22,257 nt of DNA from Actinophytocola sp036402745 (GCF_036402745.1 NZ_DASWSJ010000149.1:1-22257), one strand, 5' to 3'; positions 8,433 to 16,386 are shown, counted from the stretch's first letter. The notes: generated by a model from the sequence alone, not told the origin. Program-made: numbers and translations.

Positions 8433-10697
8433 TCAGCTGTGGACGGTGAGGGCGGGTCCGGTGGCGTCGACGGGGTCGGCGCCGTCGAGCTGGACCCGCC
8501 AGCGCGCGGGTGGGTTGTCGGCCTCGACGTGGACCGTGTCGCCGCGCCGGGTGGTGGTGAAGGTGCACGCGACGTCGCCCGCGACGGTGGGGATCACGGT
8601 GGTCACCGTGGCGCCGTCGGCCAGGCCGAAGGCGCGCAGCGTGACGCCGTCGGCGTAGTCGTACTCGGGCCGGTCGTCGACGGCGCCGACCGGGACCACC
8701 GCGCCGGGCCGGACCAGCAGCGGCACGCTGTCGAAGCCGTGCCGCTCGCGGACCCAGCGCGGGCCCGATACCCGTTGCCCGGTAAGGAAGTGCGTCCACT
8801 CGCCGGCCGGCACGTAGTAGTCGACCGTGCCGTCGTCGGTGAACACCGGCGCCACCAGCAGGTCGTCGCCGAGCAGGTACTGGCGGTCGAGGTGGGTGCA
8901 GGCCGGATCGTCCGGGAACTCGACGACCATCGCCCGCATCATCGGCACGCCGTCGAGGTGCGCGACCCGCGCGGCCTGGTAGAGGTAGGGCATCAGCGAC
9001 GCCTTGAGCGTGGTGAACCGCCGCAGGACGTCGACGGCCTCCTCGTCGAACAGCCACGGCACCCGGTAGGAGTAGTTGGCGTGCAGGCGGCTGTGCGAGG
9101 AGAGCAGCCCGAAGGGGATCCAGCGCTTGAACAGCCACGCCTGCGGGGTGCCCTCGAACCCGCCGATGTCGTGGCTCCAGAACCCGAACCCGGACATCGT
9201 GAGCGACAGCCCGCCGCGCAGCGACTCGGCCATCGACTGCGGGGTCGAGAGGTTGTCCCCGCCCCAGTGCACGGGGAACTGCTGCGTGCCGACGGTCGCC
9301 GACCGGGCGAACACGACCGCGTCACGCTCCCCGCGCCGCTTGCGCAGCAGGTCGAAGACGGTCTTGTTGTAGAGGTAGGGGTAGTAGTTGTGCATCAGCT
9401 CGGGGTCCGAGCCGTCGTAGTACACGACGTCGGTGGGGATCCGCTCGCCGAAGTCGGACTTGAAGCAGTCCACGCCCAGGTCCAGCAACGCGTCCAGCTT
9501 CGACGCGTACCACTCGCGGGCCTCCGGGTTGGTGAAGTCCACCACCGCGAGACCCGGCTGCCACAGGTCCCACTGCCACACGTCGCCGTTGGGCCGCTCG
9601 AGCAGGTACCCGCGGGCCATGCCCTCCTCGAACAACGCGGACCGCTGGGCGATGTAGGGGTTGATCCACACGCAGACGCGCAGCCCGCGGGCCTTGAGCC
9701 GGGCCAGCATCCCGCGCGGGTCCGGGAAGGTCCGGGTGTCCCACTGGAAGTCGCACCAGGACAGCTCGCGCATCCAGAAGCAGTCGAAGTGGAACACCGA
9801 CAGCGGCAGGTCGCGCTCGGCCATGCCCTCGATGAGGCCGGTGACGGTCTCCTCGTCGTAGGAGGTGTTGAACGACGTCGACAGCCACAGCCCGAACGAC
9901 CACGCCGGCGGCAGCGCGGGCCGCCCGGTCAGCGCCGTGTACCGGGCGAGGATCTCCTTGGGGGAGGGGCCGTGGATCACGAAGTACTGCATCGACTGGG
10001 CCTCGACGCTGAACTGCACCCGGGAGACGTCCTCGGAGCCGACCTCGAACGACACCAGCCCGGGGTGGTTGACGAACACCCCGTAGCCCGCGTTGGTGAG
10101 GAAGAACGGGATGTTCTTGTAGGCCTGCTCACTGCTGGTGCCGCCGTCGGCGTTCCAGATGTCGACGACCTGGCCGTTCCTCACCAGCGGGCCGAACCGC
10201 TCGCCCAGCCCGTACACCGCGTCGCCGACGCCGAGCGTGAGCCGCTCGCGCAGGTGGTGCTCGCCGTCCGCGGTGGTCATGATCGCCATGTCCTCGGCGC
10301 CGCTCGTGGTGAGCACCCGGTCCCCCGCGACGAGCTCGACCCGCCACGGCCCGGCCCGGCCGACCCGCACGGACAGGCCGCCCGAGGTCAGCACCGCGGT
10401 CGTGTCGTCCACCGACACCGCGGCGGTGGCCGACTCGTCCGGGAACAGCTCGAACCGCGGCGCCTTCGTCGCGGCACCGGCGTGATGGGTGAGCCGCACG
10501 CCGATCACGTCCGGCATCGGGGCGGTGAGGTCGATGGTGAGCACCGCGCCGCTCTGCAGGTCCTGCCGGCTGCGCACCGGATAGGTCGGCGCGATGATCC
10601 GCAGGCCGTCCGGCGTCGGCGCGGCGTCGAGCACCACGGTGGGATAGGCGGCCGTGACGCCCGCGCGCATCATCCAGTGGCCGTCGGTGAACTTCAT
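8433..10697 (-). CDS. yicI: GH31 alpha-xylosidase, YicI type
   Basis: A 754-residue cytoplasmic enzyme (no signal peptide) of GH31, close in length to E. coli YicI (772). It should release alpha-linked xylose from the non-reducing end of isoprimeverose-type units. The nucleophile is D415 in FKSDFGERIPTD and the acid/base is D481 in HWGGDN, almost the same numbering as YicI D416/D482. The subsite loop FHFDCFWM keeps the adjacent Cys-Phe pair (C306, F307) that in YicI favours xylosides over glucosides, which argues against an ordinary alpha-glucosidase. The ATG overlaps the TGA of the upstream permease (ATGA), with GGGAG 7 nt before it. The open frame continues upstream into the permease gene, but that part is not plausible coding sequence. 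Confidence 0.93.
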   Translation of the reverse strand: MKFTDGHWMMRAGVTAAYPTVVLDAAPTPDGLRIIAPTYPVRSRQDLQSGAVLTIDLTAPMPDVIGVRLTHHAGAATKAPRFELFPDESATAAVSVDDTTAVLTSGGLSVRVGRAGPWRVELVAGDRVLTTSGAEDMAIMTTADGEHHLRERLTLGVGDAVYGLGERFGPLVRNGQVVDIWNADGGTSSEQAYKNIPFFLTNAGYGVFVNHPGLVSFEVGSEDVSRVQFSVEAQSMQYFVIHGPSPKEILARYTALTGRPALPPAWSFGLWLSTSFNTSYDEETVTGLIEGMAERDLPLSVFHFDCFWMRELSWCDFQWDTRTFPDPRGMLARLKARGLRVCVWINPYIAQRSALFEEGMARGYLLERPNGDVWQWDLWQPGLAVVDFTNPEAREWYASKLDALLDLGVDCFKSDFGERIPTDVVYYDGSDPELMHNYYPYLYNKTVFDLLRKRRGERDAVVFARSATVGTQQFPVHWGGDNLSTPQSMAESLRGGLSLTMSGFGFWSHDIGGFEGTPQAWLFKRWIPFGLLSSHSRLHANYSYRVPWLFDEEAVDVLRRFTTLKASLMPYLYQAARVAHLDGVPMMRAMVVEFPDDPACTHLDRQYLLGDDLLVAPVFTDDGTVDYYVPAGEWTHFLTGQRVSGPRWVRERHGFDSVPLLVRPGAVVPVGAVDDRPEYDYADGVTLRAFGLADGATVTTVIPTVAGDVACTFTTTRRGDTVHVEADNPPARWRVQLDGADPVDATGPALTVHS

Positions 10698-11530
10698 TTG
10701 ACCGCTCCCACCGCGATTCCCCGGGTCAGTGTCCGTTGGAAGATCAGGAAGAACACCACCGCAGGCGCGATGCCCAGCAGCGCCGAGGCACTCTGCGCGG
10801 TGGCGTCCATCAGCCGTTGGCCCTGCAGCACGCCGAGCGCGACCGGGACCGTCTGGTTGTCGTTGGAGATCAGCATGATCATCGGGAGGAAGAACTCGTT
10901 CCACGTCCAGATGAAGAAGAAGACCAGCAGCACCGACAGGGTCGGCCAGCTGATCGGCACCACCACCCGCCACAGGATCTGCCACCTGCTCGCGCCGTCG
11001 ATGCGGGCCGCCTCGACGATCTCGCGCGGGAACGTGGCGAGCACCGAGGAGAGCAGGTAGGTGCCGAACGCGCTCTGGATCGCGGTGAAGATGATGATCA
11101 CCGCGAGCCGGGTGTCATAGAGGCCCACCTCCTTGGCGAGGTAGTACAGGGGGTAGACCAGCGCCTCCTGCGGCATCAGGTTGGCCAGCAGGAACACCGC
11201 GACGATCCACAGCCGGCCCCTGATCCGGCCGATACCCAGCGCGTACGCGGTGACGATCGAGACCAGCACCGCCAGGACCGCGACCGAGCCCGCGATCACC
11301 GTGCTGTTCACGAGCTTCAGGCCGAAGTCGACCCGGTCCCAGAAGTCCGCGATCCCCTTGAGGTAGATGCCGTCCGGCAGGCCGAGCGGCCCGTGCGCGG
11401 TGTAGTCGGCCGGCGACTTCACCGCGTTGAGCAGCACCAGCAGGAACGGGAACAGCGTGAGTACGGCGAGCACGACCAGCACGCCGAGCACGACGCCCTG
11501 GCCCGTGCGGCGGGCCGCGCTGGTCGTCAT
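10694..11530 (-). CDS. carbohydrate ABC transporter permease, MalG type
   Basis: A 278-residue inner-membrane permease of the CUT1 sugar importer class with six predicted helices. It has the cytoplasmic EAA loop EAARIDGASRWQILWRVVVP followed by P and a helix pair, the site that contacts the ATPase subunit. The start is ATG 11530 with GGAG 5 nt upstream, overlapping the stop of the MalF-type gene (ATGA). A longer in-frame extension upstream lies in the neighbouring gene and is not used. It pairs with the MalF-type permease and the lipoprotein to form the importer. The operon has no ATPase gene, so a shared MsiK-like ATPase encoded elsewhere is implied. Confidence 0.93.
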   Translation of the reverse strand: MTTSAARRTGQGVVLGVLVVLAVLTLFPFLLVLLNAVKSPADYTAHGPLGLPDGIYLKGIADFWDRVDFGLKLVNSTVIAGSVAVLAVLVSIVTAYALGIGRIRGRLWIVAVFLLANLMPQEALVYPLYYLAKEVGLYDTRLAVIIIFTAIQSAFGTYLLSSVLATFPREIVEAARIDGASRWQILWRVVVPISWPTLSVLLVFFFIWTWNEFFLPMIMLISNDNQTVPVALGVLQGQRLMDATAQSASALLGIAPAVVFFLIFQRTLTRGIAVGAVK

Positions 11531-12546
11531 GACCGCTCCTTCCCGCTCTGGACCCGCAGGAACAGGAACGTGAGGCCGACGATGATCAGGGTGAGCACCG
11601 TGGCGATCGCCGCGCCGTAGCCCACGTTGGCCTTCTCGAAGAAGTTCTGGAACGAGAAGTACGCGGGCACATTCGTCGACCCGCCCGGCCCGCCGCGGGT
11701 GAGCACGAAGATCTTGTCGAACGACTTCAGCGCGGCGATCGTGCACGTCAGCAGCACCACGAAGATCTCCGGCCGGATCTGCGGCACGGTCACCGACCAC
11801 AGCCGCTGCCACCACGACGCGCCGTCGATCTCCGCCGCCTCGTACAGCTCCGGGTCCACCCGCTGCAGGCCGGCCATGAAGATCACCAGCGGGTAGCCGA
11901 TCTGGATCCACACGAGCACCGCCATCACCGACAGCAGCGCGGTCTTCTCGTCGCCCAGCCAGTTCTGCGCCCACGAGTCCAGCCCGAGGAACCGCAGCAG
12001 CGCGTTCGCCGACCCGTACTCCGGGTGCAGGATCCAGCCCCACACCACGCCGGCGACCACGGCCGGCAGCAGCTGCGGCAGGTAGAACGACGCCCGCAGC
12101 ACGCTGGTGGTGCGGTCGCCGAACCGCTTGGCGACGACGTCGAACAACGCGGTCGCCAGCAGCAGCCCGACGAAGGTCGGGATCACCGCCATCGCCACGA
12201 TCAGCGCCAGGTTGTTCCGGAAGGAGACCCAGAACGTCGTGTCGGCGAGCAGCGTGCGGTACTGGTCGAGGCCGACCCAGTCCGGGCTGCCGACGCCCTG
12301 CCAGCGGGTGAAGCTGAGCCCGATGTTCATGGCCAGCGGCACCGCGATGACCGCGGCGAACAGCAGCACGCCGGGGAGGAGGTAGGGAAGGTAGCCGCCC
12401 CGCCGGGGTGCCCGGCTCGATACCGGCGTGCCGGGCGGGGCCCCGGTTCCCGTTGTCGCTCGCTTTGTCGCTCGCTTTGTCGCTCGCTTCGCCGTTCCCG
12501 GTGTCGTTCGGGGTGTCGTTCGGGGTGTCGCCGCCGCGCGCGCCAT
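11527..12546 (-). CDS. carbohydrate ABC transporter permease, MalF type, with N-terminal tetrapeptide repeats
   Basis: A 339-residue CUT1 permease. Six helices are predicted, beginning around residue 52 (YLPYLLPGVLLFAAVIAVPL), and the EAA loop reads EAAEIDGASWWQRLWSVTVP. The unusual part is the cytoplasmic N-terminus: residues about 6-33 consist of four-residue repeats (TPRT, TPRT, TPGT, then KRAT three times), encoded by a 12-bp tandem repeat. This makes a basic, disordered tail before the first helix. The ATG is 1 nt after the stop of the binding-protein gene and has only a weak GGCGGC-like Shine-Dalgarno, suggesting translational coupling. A shorter start inside the repeats is not available as ATG, so I keep 12546. 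Confidence 0.9.
   Translation of the reverse strand: MARAAATPRTTPRTTPGTAKRATKRATKRATTGTGAPPGTPVSSRAPRRGGYLPYLLPGVLLFAAVIAVPLAMNIGLSFTRWQGVGSPDWVGLDQYRTLLADTTFWVSFRNNLALIVAMAVIPTFVGLLLATALFDVVAKRFGDRTTSVLRASFYLPQLLPAVVAGVVWGWILHPEYGSANALLRFLGLDSWAQNWLGDEKTALLSVMAVLVWIQIGYPLVIFMAGLQRVDPELYEAAEIDGASWWQRLWSVTVPQIRPEIFVVLLTCTIAALKSFDKIFVLTRGGPGGSTNVPAYFSFQNFFEKANVGYGAAIATVLTLIIVGLTFLFLRVQSGKERS
12443..12526. repeat. 12-bp in-frame tandem repeat array (about 7 units)
   Basis: Units on the + strand are ccggttcccgtt, gtcgctcgcttt twice, gtcgctcgcttc, gccgttcccggt, then gtcgttcggggt twice; a degraded unit follows to about 12538. The 12-bp period keeps the reading frame, so each unit adds four residues to the N-terminus of the MalF-type permease. 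The two inner blocks are exact duplications, pointing to recent slippage. Confidence 0.9.
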
Positions 12547-12547
12547 G

Positions 12548-13843
12548 TCAGCCGCCGACGTTGGCGAGGTTCTCCTCGTACGGCCCGGCGAGCTCGTCGA
12601 GTGCCTCGCCGGGGGAGGCGGTGCCGTTGATCAGCTTCTGGGTCGCGGAGACCATGACGTCGTAGTAGCCGGGTGCCGGCCAGTCCGGGTAGTAGGCCAG
12701 GCCGTCGCGGTCGACGAGCGTCTGGTAGTTCTCGATCAGCGTCTTGCTCTTCGGGTCGGTGATCGCGGCGGGGTCGGCCGCGACCGGGATGCCGCCGGAG
12801 TTGCCGAGCAGCTCCTGGTTCGCCTTCCCCATGGTGATGTCGATAAAGTCGTAGGCGAGGTCCTTGTTCGGCGAGTTGGCGGGGACGACCCAGAGGTTGC
12901 CGCTGGAGCCGAGCGTGCGGTCGCTGCCCGGCCACAGGACCGTGTCCCACTGGAAGTCCTTGACCGTGGCCTGCACCCGGCCGTACCACCAGCTGCCGGA
13001 GACCATGATCGGGAACTTGCCAGCCATGAACGCCGTGCCCATGCTCTCCGCGTCGATGCCGGCTGAGTTCTTGGCGATGTAGCCCTTGCCGACCCAGTCG
13101 GCGAACGTCGTCGCGCCGTAGGTCCAGGCGTCGTCGTGGAAGTTGACGTCGCCCGTGTAGGTCTGGAAGTTGCGCACCCAGTCGCTGTCCGCCTTGGACA
13201 GCGCGAGCTGGTAGAGCAGCTGCTGGGCGGGATACTCCTTGCCGCCGAGGGACAGTGGCGTCACGCCGGCCCGGACGAACGCGTCCATCGCCGCGGTGAG
13301 CTCGCCGAACGTCGTGGGGACCTTGATGCCGTGCCGCGCGAACAGGTCCTTGTTGTAGTAGACCATCGTGTACTCGGCGTAGTTCGGGACGCCGAACCAC
13401 GTATCGCCACCCATCACGCCGCGCTCGTCGTACTTGCAGGTCGTCCGCAGGCTGGGCGTGAGCAGCTTGTCCCAGCCGCGCTTGGTGACCTCCGCGCTCA
13501 GGTCGGTGAGCAGGCCCTGCTTGGACAGCAGACCGGCGGTGGCGTTGCCCTTGTTGTACTCCATGAGGTCGGGCGCCTGGTCGGAGTTGAGCACCATCTG
13601 GGCGTTCTTCTGGATCTGCTCGAAGCCCTTCTCCTCGAACTTCACCGTGACGCCCTCATGGGTGCGCTCGAACTCCTTGATGGCCGCCGCCCAGGCGACC
13701 CCCATCGCGCTGTCGGGCCCCTCGTAGTGCCAGAGCGTGAGCTCGTTGCCGGACCCGCCCGAGCTGTCGCCGCACGCGGCGAGGACGGTCGCGGTCATGG
13801 CGCGTGCCGCCACGAGCCCGGCGCGCTTTCCTGGCTTGAACAT
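12548..13843 (-). CDS. sugar-binding lipoprotein of the ABC importer
   Basis: A 431-residue extracellular solute-binding protein, family 1 (CUT1), that delivers an oligosaccharide to the two permeases. The lipobox VLAAC puts the lipidated cysteine at C24, followed by a Gly/Ser/Asp-rich tether (GDSSGGSGN). The body begins ELTLWHYEG and has the family pattern of EFERTHEGVTVKFEE, an APDLMEYN strand, YYNKDLFARHGIKVPTTFGEL and a Trp-rich ligand-facing C-lobe (SGSWWYGRV, YYPDWPAPGYY). GGAGG (13855-13851) lies 7 nt before ATG 13843. The signal's hydrophobic stretch is interrupted by Arg14. It is the first gene of the transporter-hydrolase operon, with a LacI-type operator 41 bp upstream. Confidence 0.93.
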   Translation of the reverse strand: MFKPGKRAGLVAARAMTATVLAACGDSSGGSGNELTLWHYEGPDSAMGVAWAAAIKEFERTHEGVTVKFEEKGFEQIQKNAQMVLNSDQAPDLMEYNKGNATAGLLSKQGLLTDLSAEVTKRGWDKLLTPSLRTTCKYDERGVMGGDTWFGVPNYAEYTMVYYNKDLFARHGIKVPTTFGELTAAMDAFVRAGVTPLSLGGKEYPAQQLLYQLALSKADSDWVRNFQTYTGDVNFHDDAWTYGATTFADWVGKGYIAKNSAGIDAESMGTAFMAGKFPIMVSGSWWYGRVQATVKDFQWDTVLWPGSDRTLGSSGNLWVVPANSPNKDLAYDFIDITMGKANQELLGNSGGIPVAADPAAITDPKSKTLIENYQTLVDRDGLAYYPDWPAPGYYDVMVSATQKLINGTASPGEALDELAGPYEENLANVGG

Positions 13844-13883
13844 CGTTGTTCCTCCAACCAGTGGGTGGCTGCGTGGATCCCTG

Positions 13884-13905
13884 ATCGTCGAATCGCTTCG
13901 ACGAT
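13884..13905. promoter_or_regulatory. LacI-family operator upstream of the sugar operon
   Basis: Arms atcgtcgaa and ttcgacgat are perfect reverse complements around the spacer tcgc, giving a 22-bp palindrome centred on CpG, the classical LacI/GalR operator form. It lies 41 bp upstream of the binding-protein start. Its inner 19 bp recur identically in front of lacI. Confidence 0.85.
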
Positions 13906-13945
13906 GTGCCGCCTGACGTGCTGTGCAGTTGTGGGTGAACGGGTG

Positions 13946-14950
13946 TTAGGTCGTGGCGCGGGTGCTGGCCCGCCGGGTGAGTCGTGGGGGCAGGAGGGTC
14001 GCGTCGGGTACCTGCTGGCCGCCGAGCTTGGCCATCACCAGCCCGACCGCCTGGCGACCGACCTCGTCGGCGGGGATGGCCACCGAGGTGAGCGCGGGCA
14101 TGGTGTGCTCGGCCAGCTCGTCCGGGCAGATCGCCACCACGGACAGGTCGCCGGGCACGTCCCGGCCGGCCTCGCGGAACGCGGACAGCAGCGGCCCGAC
14201 GACCGGCTCGTTGTGCACGACGACCGCGGTGAGGTCCGGGTGGTCGGCCAGCAGCTCGGCGACCACCTTCTGCGCGCCGGCCTGCGTGGCCTCGCACGGG
14301 TGCACGCTGGCGGCGATCCCGTGCCGGGCCGCGGTCTCGGTGAACCCGGCGGTGGTCCGGGTGGCGAAGCCCGTCTCGCGCTCGTAGACCTCCGGCGGCG
14401 AGCCGACCAGCGCGACCCGGCGGTGGCCGAGCTCGGCGAGGTGGTCCACGCAGGCCGCGCCCGCCGCGGTGAAGTCGAGGTCGATGCAGGTGAGCCCGGC
14501 GGCGTCCAGTGGGAAGCCGATCAGCACGGCGGGCCGCCTCAGGTCGCGCAGGACCGGGATCCGCGAGTCGTGCAGCTCGACGTCCATCACGATGATCGCG
14601 TCGACGAGGGAGGTGTCGGCCACCCGGCGCAGCCCGGCCTCGCCCTCGTTCTGGGTCAGCAGCAGGACGTCGTGGTCGTGCTCGCGGGCGGCCGTGACGA
14701 CCGAGGTGGCGAACTGCATGATCACCGGGACGTGGATGCCGGTGCGCAGCGGCACGACGAGCGCGACGACATTGGACCGGTTGCTGGCGAGCGCCCGCGC
14801 GCCGGCGTGCGGTTGGTAGCCGAGCGCCTCGATGCTCGCGAGGACGCGCTCCCGGGTGGCCTTGGTGATCGACCGCTTGCCGCTGAGCACGTAGGACACC
14901 GTGCTAGGTGCCACCCCCGCGTGCCGGGCCACGTCCTCGATCTTCGCCAC
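13946..14950 (-). CDS. LacI-family transcriptional regulator of the sugar operon
   Basis: A 334-residue repressor. The N-terminal helix-turn-helix and hinge are typical (IEDVARHAGVAPSTVSYVLSG, then ALGYQPHAGARALAS), followed by a periplasmic-binding-protein-like effector domain (NVVALVVPL, VDAIIVMDVE, AELGHRRVALVGSP). I choose GTG 14950 because it places the helix-turn-helix at residue 3, as usual in the family. The frame is open upstream to 15079, but that stretch runs through the operator and tandem repeats. The gene precedes the transporter operon by 102 bp, with an operator on either side, so it probably represses both itself and the operon until an imported sugar binds. Confidence 0.93.
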   Translation of the reverse strand: MAKIEDVARHAGVAPSTVSYVLSGKRSITKATRERVLASIEALGYQPHAGARALASNRSNVVALVVPLRTGIHVPVIMQFATSVVTAAREHDHDVLLLTQNEGEAGLRRVADTSLVDAIIVMDVELHDSRIPVLRDLRRPAVLIGFPLDAAGLTCIDLDFTAAGAACVDHLAELGHRRVALVGSPPEVYERETGFATRTTAGFTETAARHGIAASVHPCEATQAGAQKVVAELLADHPDLTAVVVHNEPVVGPLLSAFREAGRDVPGDLSVVAICPDELAEHTMPALTSVAIPADEVGRQAVGLVMAKLGGQQVPDATLLPPRLTRRASTRATT

Positions 14951-14969
14951 GCTGTGCCACCCGCGGTCG

Positions 14970-14991
14970 GTCGTCGAATCGCTTCGACGGA
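14970..14991. promoter_or_regulatory. second LacI-family operator, upstream of lacI
   Basis: Carries tcgtcgaatcgcttcgacg (14971-14989), identical to the operator before the transporter genes. It ends about 20 bp before the lacI start codon, consistent with autoregulation. Confidence 0.85.
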
Positions 14992-15020
14992 TGATGGTAG
15001 GGCAGCCGCCGGGCCGGGGG

Positions 15021-15095
15021 CAATGGCCGGCTACGCGCTCAACGGTCGACAATGCGCTCACGGCCGGCAACGCGCTCAATGGCCGGCTACGCGCT
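15021..15095. repeat. four 18-19-bp degenerate tandem repeats
   Basis: Units start at 15021, 15040, 15059 and 15077; the outer two are identical for 20 bases (caatggccggctacgcgctc), and the inner ones differ at several positions. On the minus strand each reads AGCGCGT...CCGGCC. The last unit contains the TAG stop and final codon of the aminotransferase gene. The block fills the space between that gene and the lacI promoter. Confidence 0.85.
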
Positions 15096-16250
15096 CCGGT
15101 GCGCCTCGCGGCGGCGGGCGAGCTCGTCGTCCCACTGCGGGTGCAGGTAGCCGTGGATCCCTTCCACGAGCCGGGCGACGTCCTGCTGCGGCCGCACGAC
15201 CAGGCGCACGAACCGGTTGCTCATGCCCAGCTTGTTGCCGCACTCGCGGATGAAGACCTGGTGCCGGTCGATCAGGTGGTCGCGCATCTCGGTGCCGTCG
15301 ATGCCCGGGGCGAGCTTCACGAGCAGGAAGTTGGCCTGCGACGGGTAGACGGTGAGGTCGGGCAGCCGGGACAGCAGCGAGCCCATGGCGTAGCGGTCGC
15401 GGGCCAGCAGGTCGAGGCTCTGCTGGTACTCGGCGCCGTGGTCCCTGAGCATGAACACGACCGCCTCGGCGAGCGAGTTGAGGTTCCACTTCGGCAGCGT
15501 CTTGCGCATCTTCCCGGCCAGGCCGGGATTCGCGACGAGGTAGCCGAACCGGATGCCGTGCAGGCCGAAGTTCTTGCCCAGGCTCTTGAGGACGACGACG
15601 TTCGGCCGGATCGAGGCCTCGTGCGCGACCGACGGGTTGTGCTCGGCGTCGACGAAGTCGATGAACGACTCGTCGATCACGACCAGGTCGAGGTCGGTGA
15701 GCTCGTCCATGAACCGGATGATGTCCCGCCGGGCGATGTAGCCGCCGTCAGGGTTGTTGGGGTTGCACAGGACGGCGACCCGGGAGCCGCGCTCGCGGAT
15801 GAACCGCACGTAGGCGTCGAGGTTGAGCGCGAAGCCGTCGATCTCCCGCAGCGGGAACATGTCCACCCGCTTGCCCGTCTCCATCGGCTGGTCTGTCCAG
15901 CGCCCGAAGGTCGGGATCGGGATGGCCACGCTGCTGTGGATCCAGAGGTGGTCCATCCAGGTGATCAGCTCGGTGGACCCGTTGGACATCGCGAGCGTCG
16001 CCGGGTTGAGCCCGAGCACCCGAGCGAGCTGGGCGGCGATCGTGTCGGCGTCGCTGGGGTAGAACTTGAGCACCATCTCGAGGTTGCTGGCCAGCTCGTC
16101 GAACATCTCGGGGGTCGGGAAGTACGGGTTGCACGGAATGCAGAAGTCGACGAGCTGCTGGCCGGACTCGCCGAGTCGCCGGGACAGCTCGAAGTACGAG
16201 GGGCTGTGCGCGGTCTGCCCGAACAGGCCCGCGTCAACGCTGTGCCGCAC
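15087..16250 (-). CDS. HisC-like class I/II PLP-dependent aminotransferase
   Basis: A 387-residue fold-type I PLP enzyme. Family signs: CNPNNPDGG (N163-P167), VIDESFIDF (D193, contacts the pyridine nitrogen) and SLGKNFGLHGIRFGYL with K226 as the Schiff-base lysine. The C-terminal RECGNKLGMSNRFVRLVV holds the substrate-carboxylate arginine. It resembles histidinol-phosphate aminotransferases and CobD-type threonine-phosphate decarboxylases. It is not with other histidine or cobalamin genes, so the substrate is open. GGAAG lies 7 nt before the GTG start. It is transcribed away from thioredoxin across a 136-bp shared promoter region. Its last codons lie in a tandem repeat, so its tail may have been altered. 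Confidence 0.88.
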   Translation of the reverse strand: MRHSVDAGLFGQTAHSPSYFELSRRLGESGQQLVDFCIPCNPYFPTPEMFDELASNLEMVLKFYPSDADTIAAQLARVLGLNPATLAMSNGSTELITWMDHLWIHSSVAIPIPTFGRWTDQPMETGKRVDMFPLREIDGFALNLDAYVRFIRERGSRVAVLCNPNNPDGGYIARRDIIRFMDELTDLDLVVIDESFIDFVDAEHNPSVAHEASIRPNVVVLKSLGKNFGLHGIRFGYLVANPGLAGKMRKTLPKWNLNSLAEAVVFMLRDHGAEYQQSLDLLARDRYAMGSLLSRLPDLTVYPSQANFLLVKLAPGIDGTEMRDHLIDRHQVFIRECGNKLGMSNRFVRLVVRPQQDVARLVEGIHGYLHPQWDDELARRREAHRSA

Positions 16251-16302
16251 GCGATCACTTCCGTTTCACTCGTCCCGTCACGAGCACATACGTACGGAAT
16301 GC

Positions 16303-16345
16303 CCGGACAGTTCACGCACTTTTTGCACGGAACAAAGCTGTCCGG
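16303..16345. promoter_or_regulatory. inverted repeat in the divergent aminotransferase/thioredoxin promoter
   Basis: ccggacag (16303-16310) and ctgtccgg (16338-16345) are exact reverse complements 27 bp apart. The right arm lies inside the spacer of the candidate sigma-R promoter, so a regulator bound here could affect thioredoxin transcription. No regulator gene is adjacent. Confidence 0.4.
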
Positions 16346-16354
16346 TTGGCTGTT
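16329..16354 (+). promoter_or_regulatory. candidate sigma-R/SigH-type promoter of thioredoxin
   Basis: GGAAC (16329-16333) is followed after exactly 18 bp by GTT (16352-16354), matching the thiol-oxidative-stress sigma factor consensus GGAA(T/C)-N18-GTT. Thioredoxin genes are established members of that regulon in actinomycetes. The start codon lies about 32 bp further on. Confidence 0.6.
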
Positions 16355-16386
16355 GACGAGGGGTAGTCGAGAGAAGGAGCTGTCAG

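Noticed and set aside
4266..11060. A 2264-codon open frame on the + strand
   Set aside because: It is antisense to the metallophosphoesterase, GH3, GH31 and permease genes, all with complete motifs. Its translation is low-complexity Arg/Gly/Val/His typical of a GC-rich shadow frame.
12443..12526. CRISPR array
   Set aside because: Units are 12 bp, contiguous and coding, with no spacers and no cas genes; the 19-bp repeats at 15021 also lack spacers.
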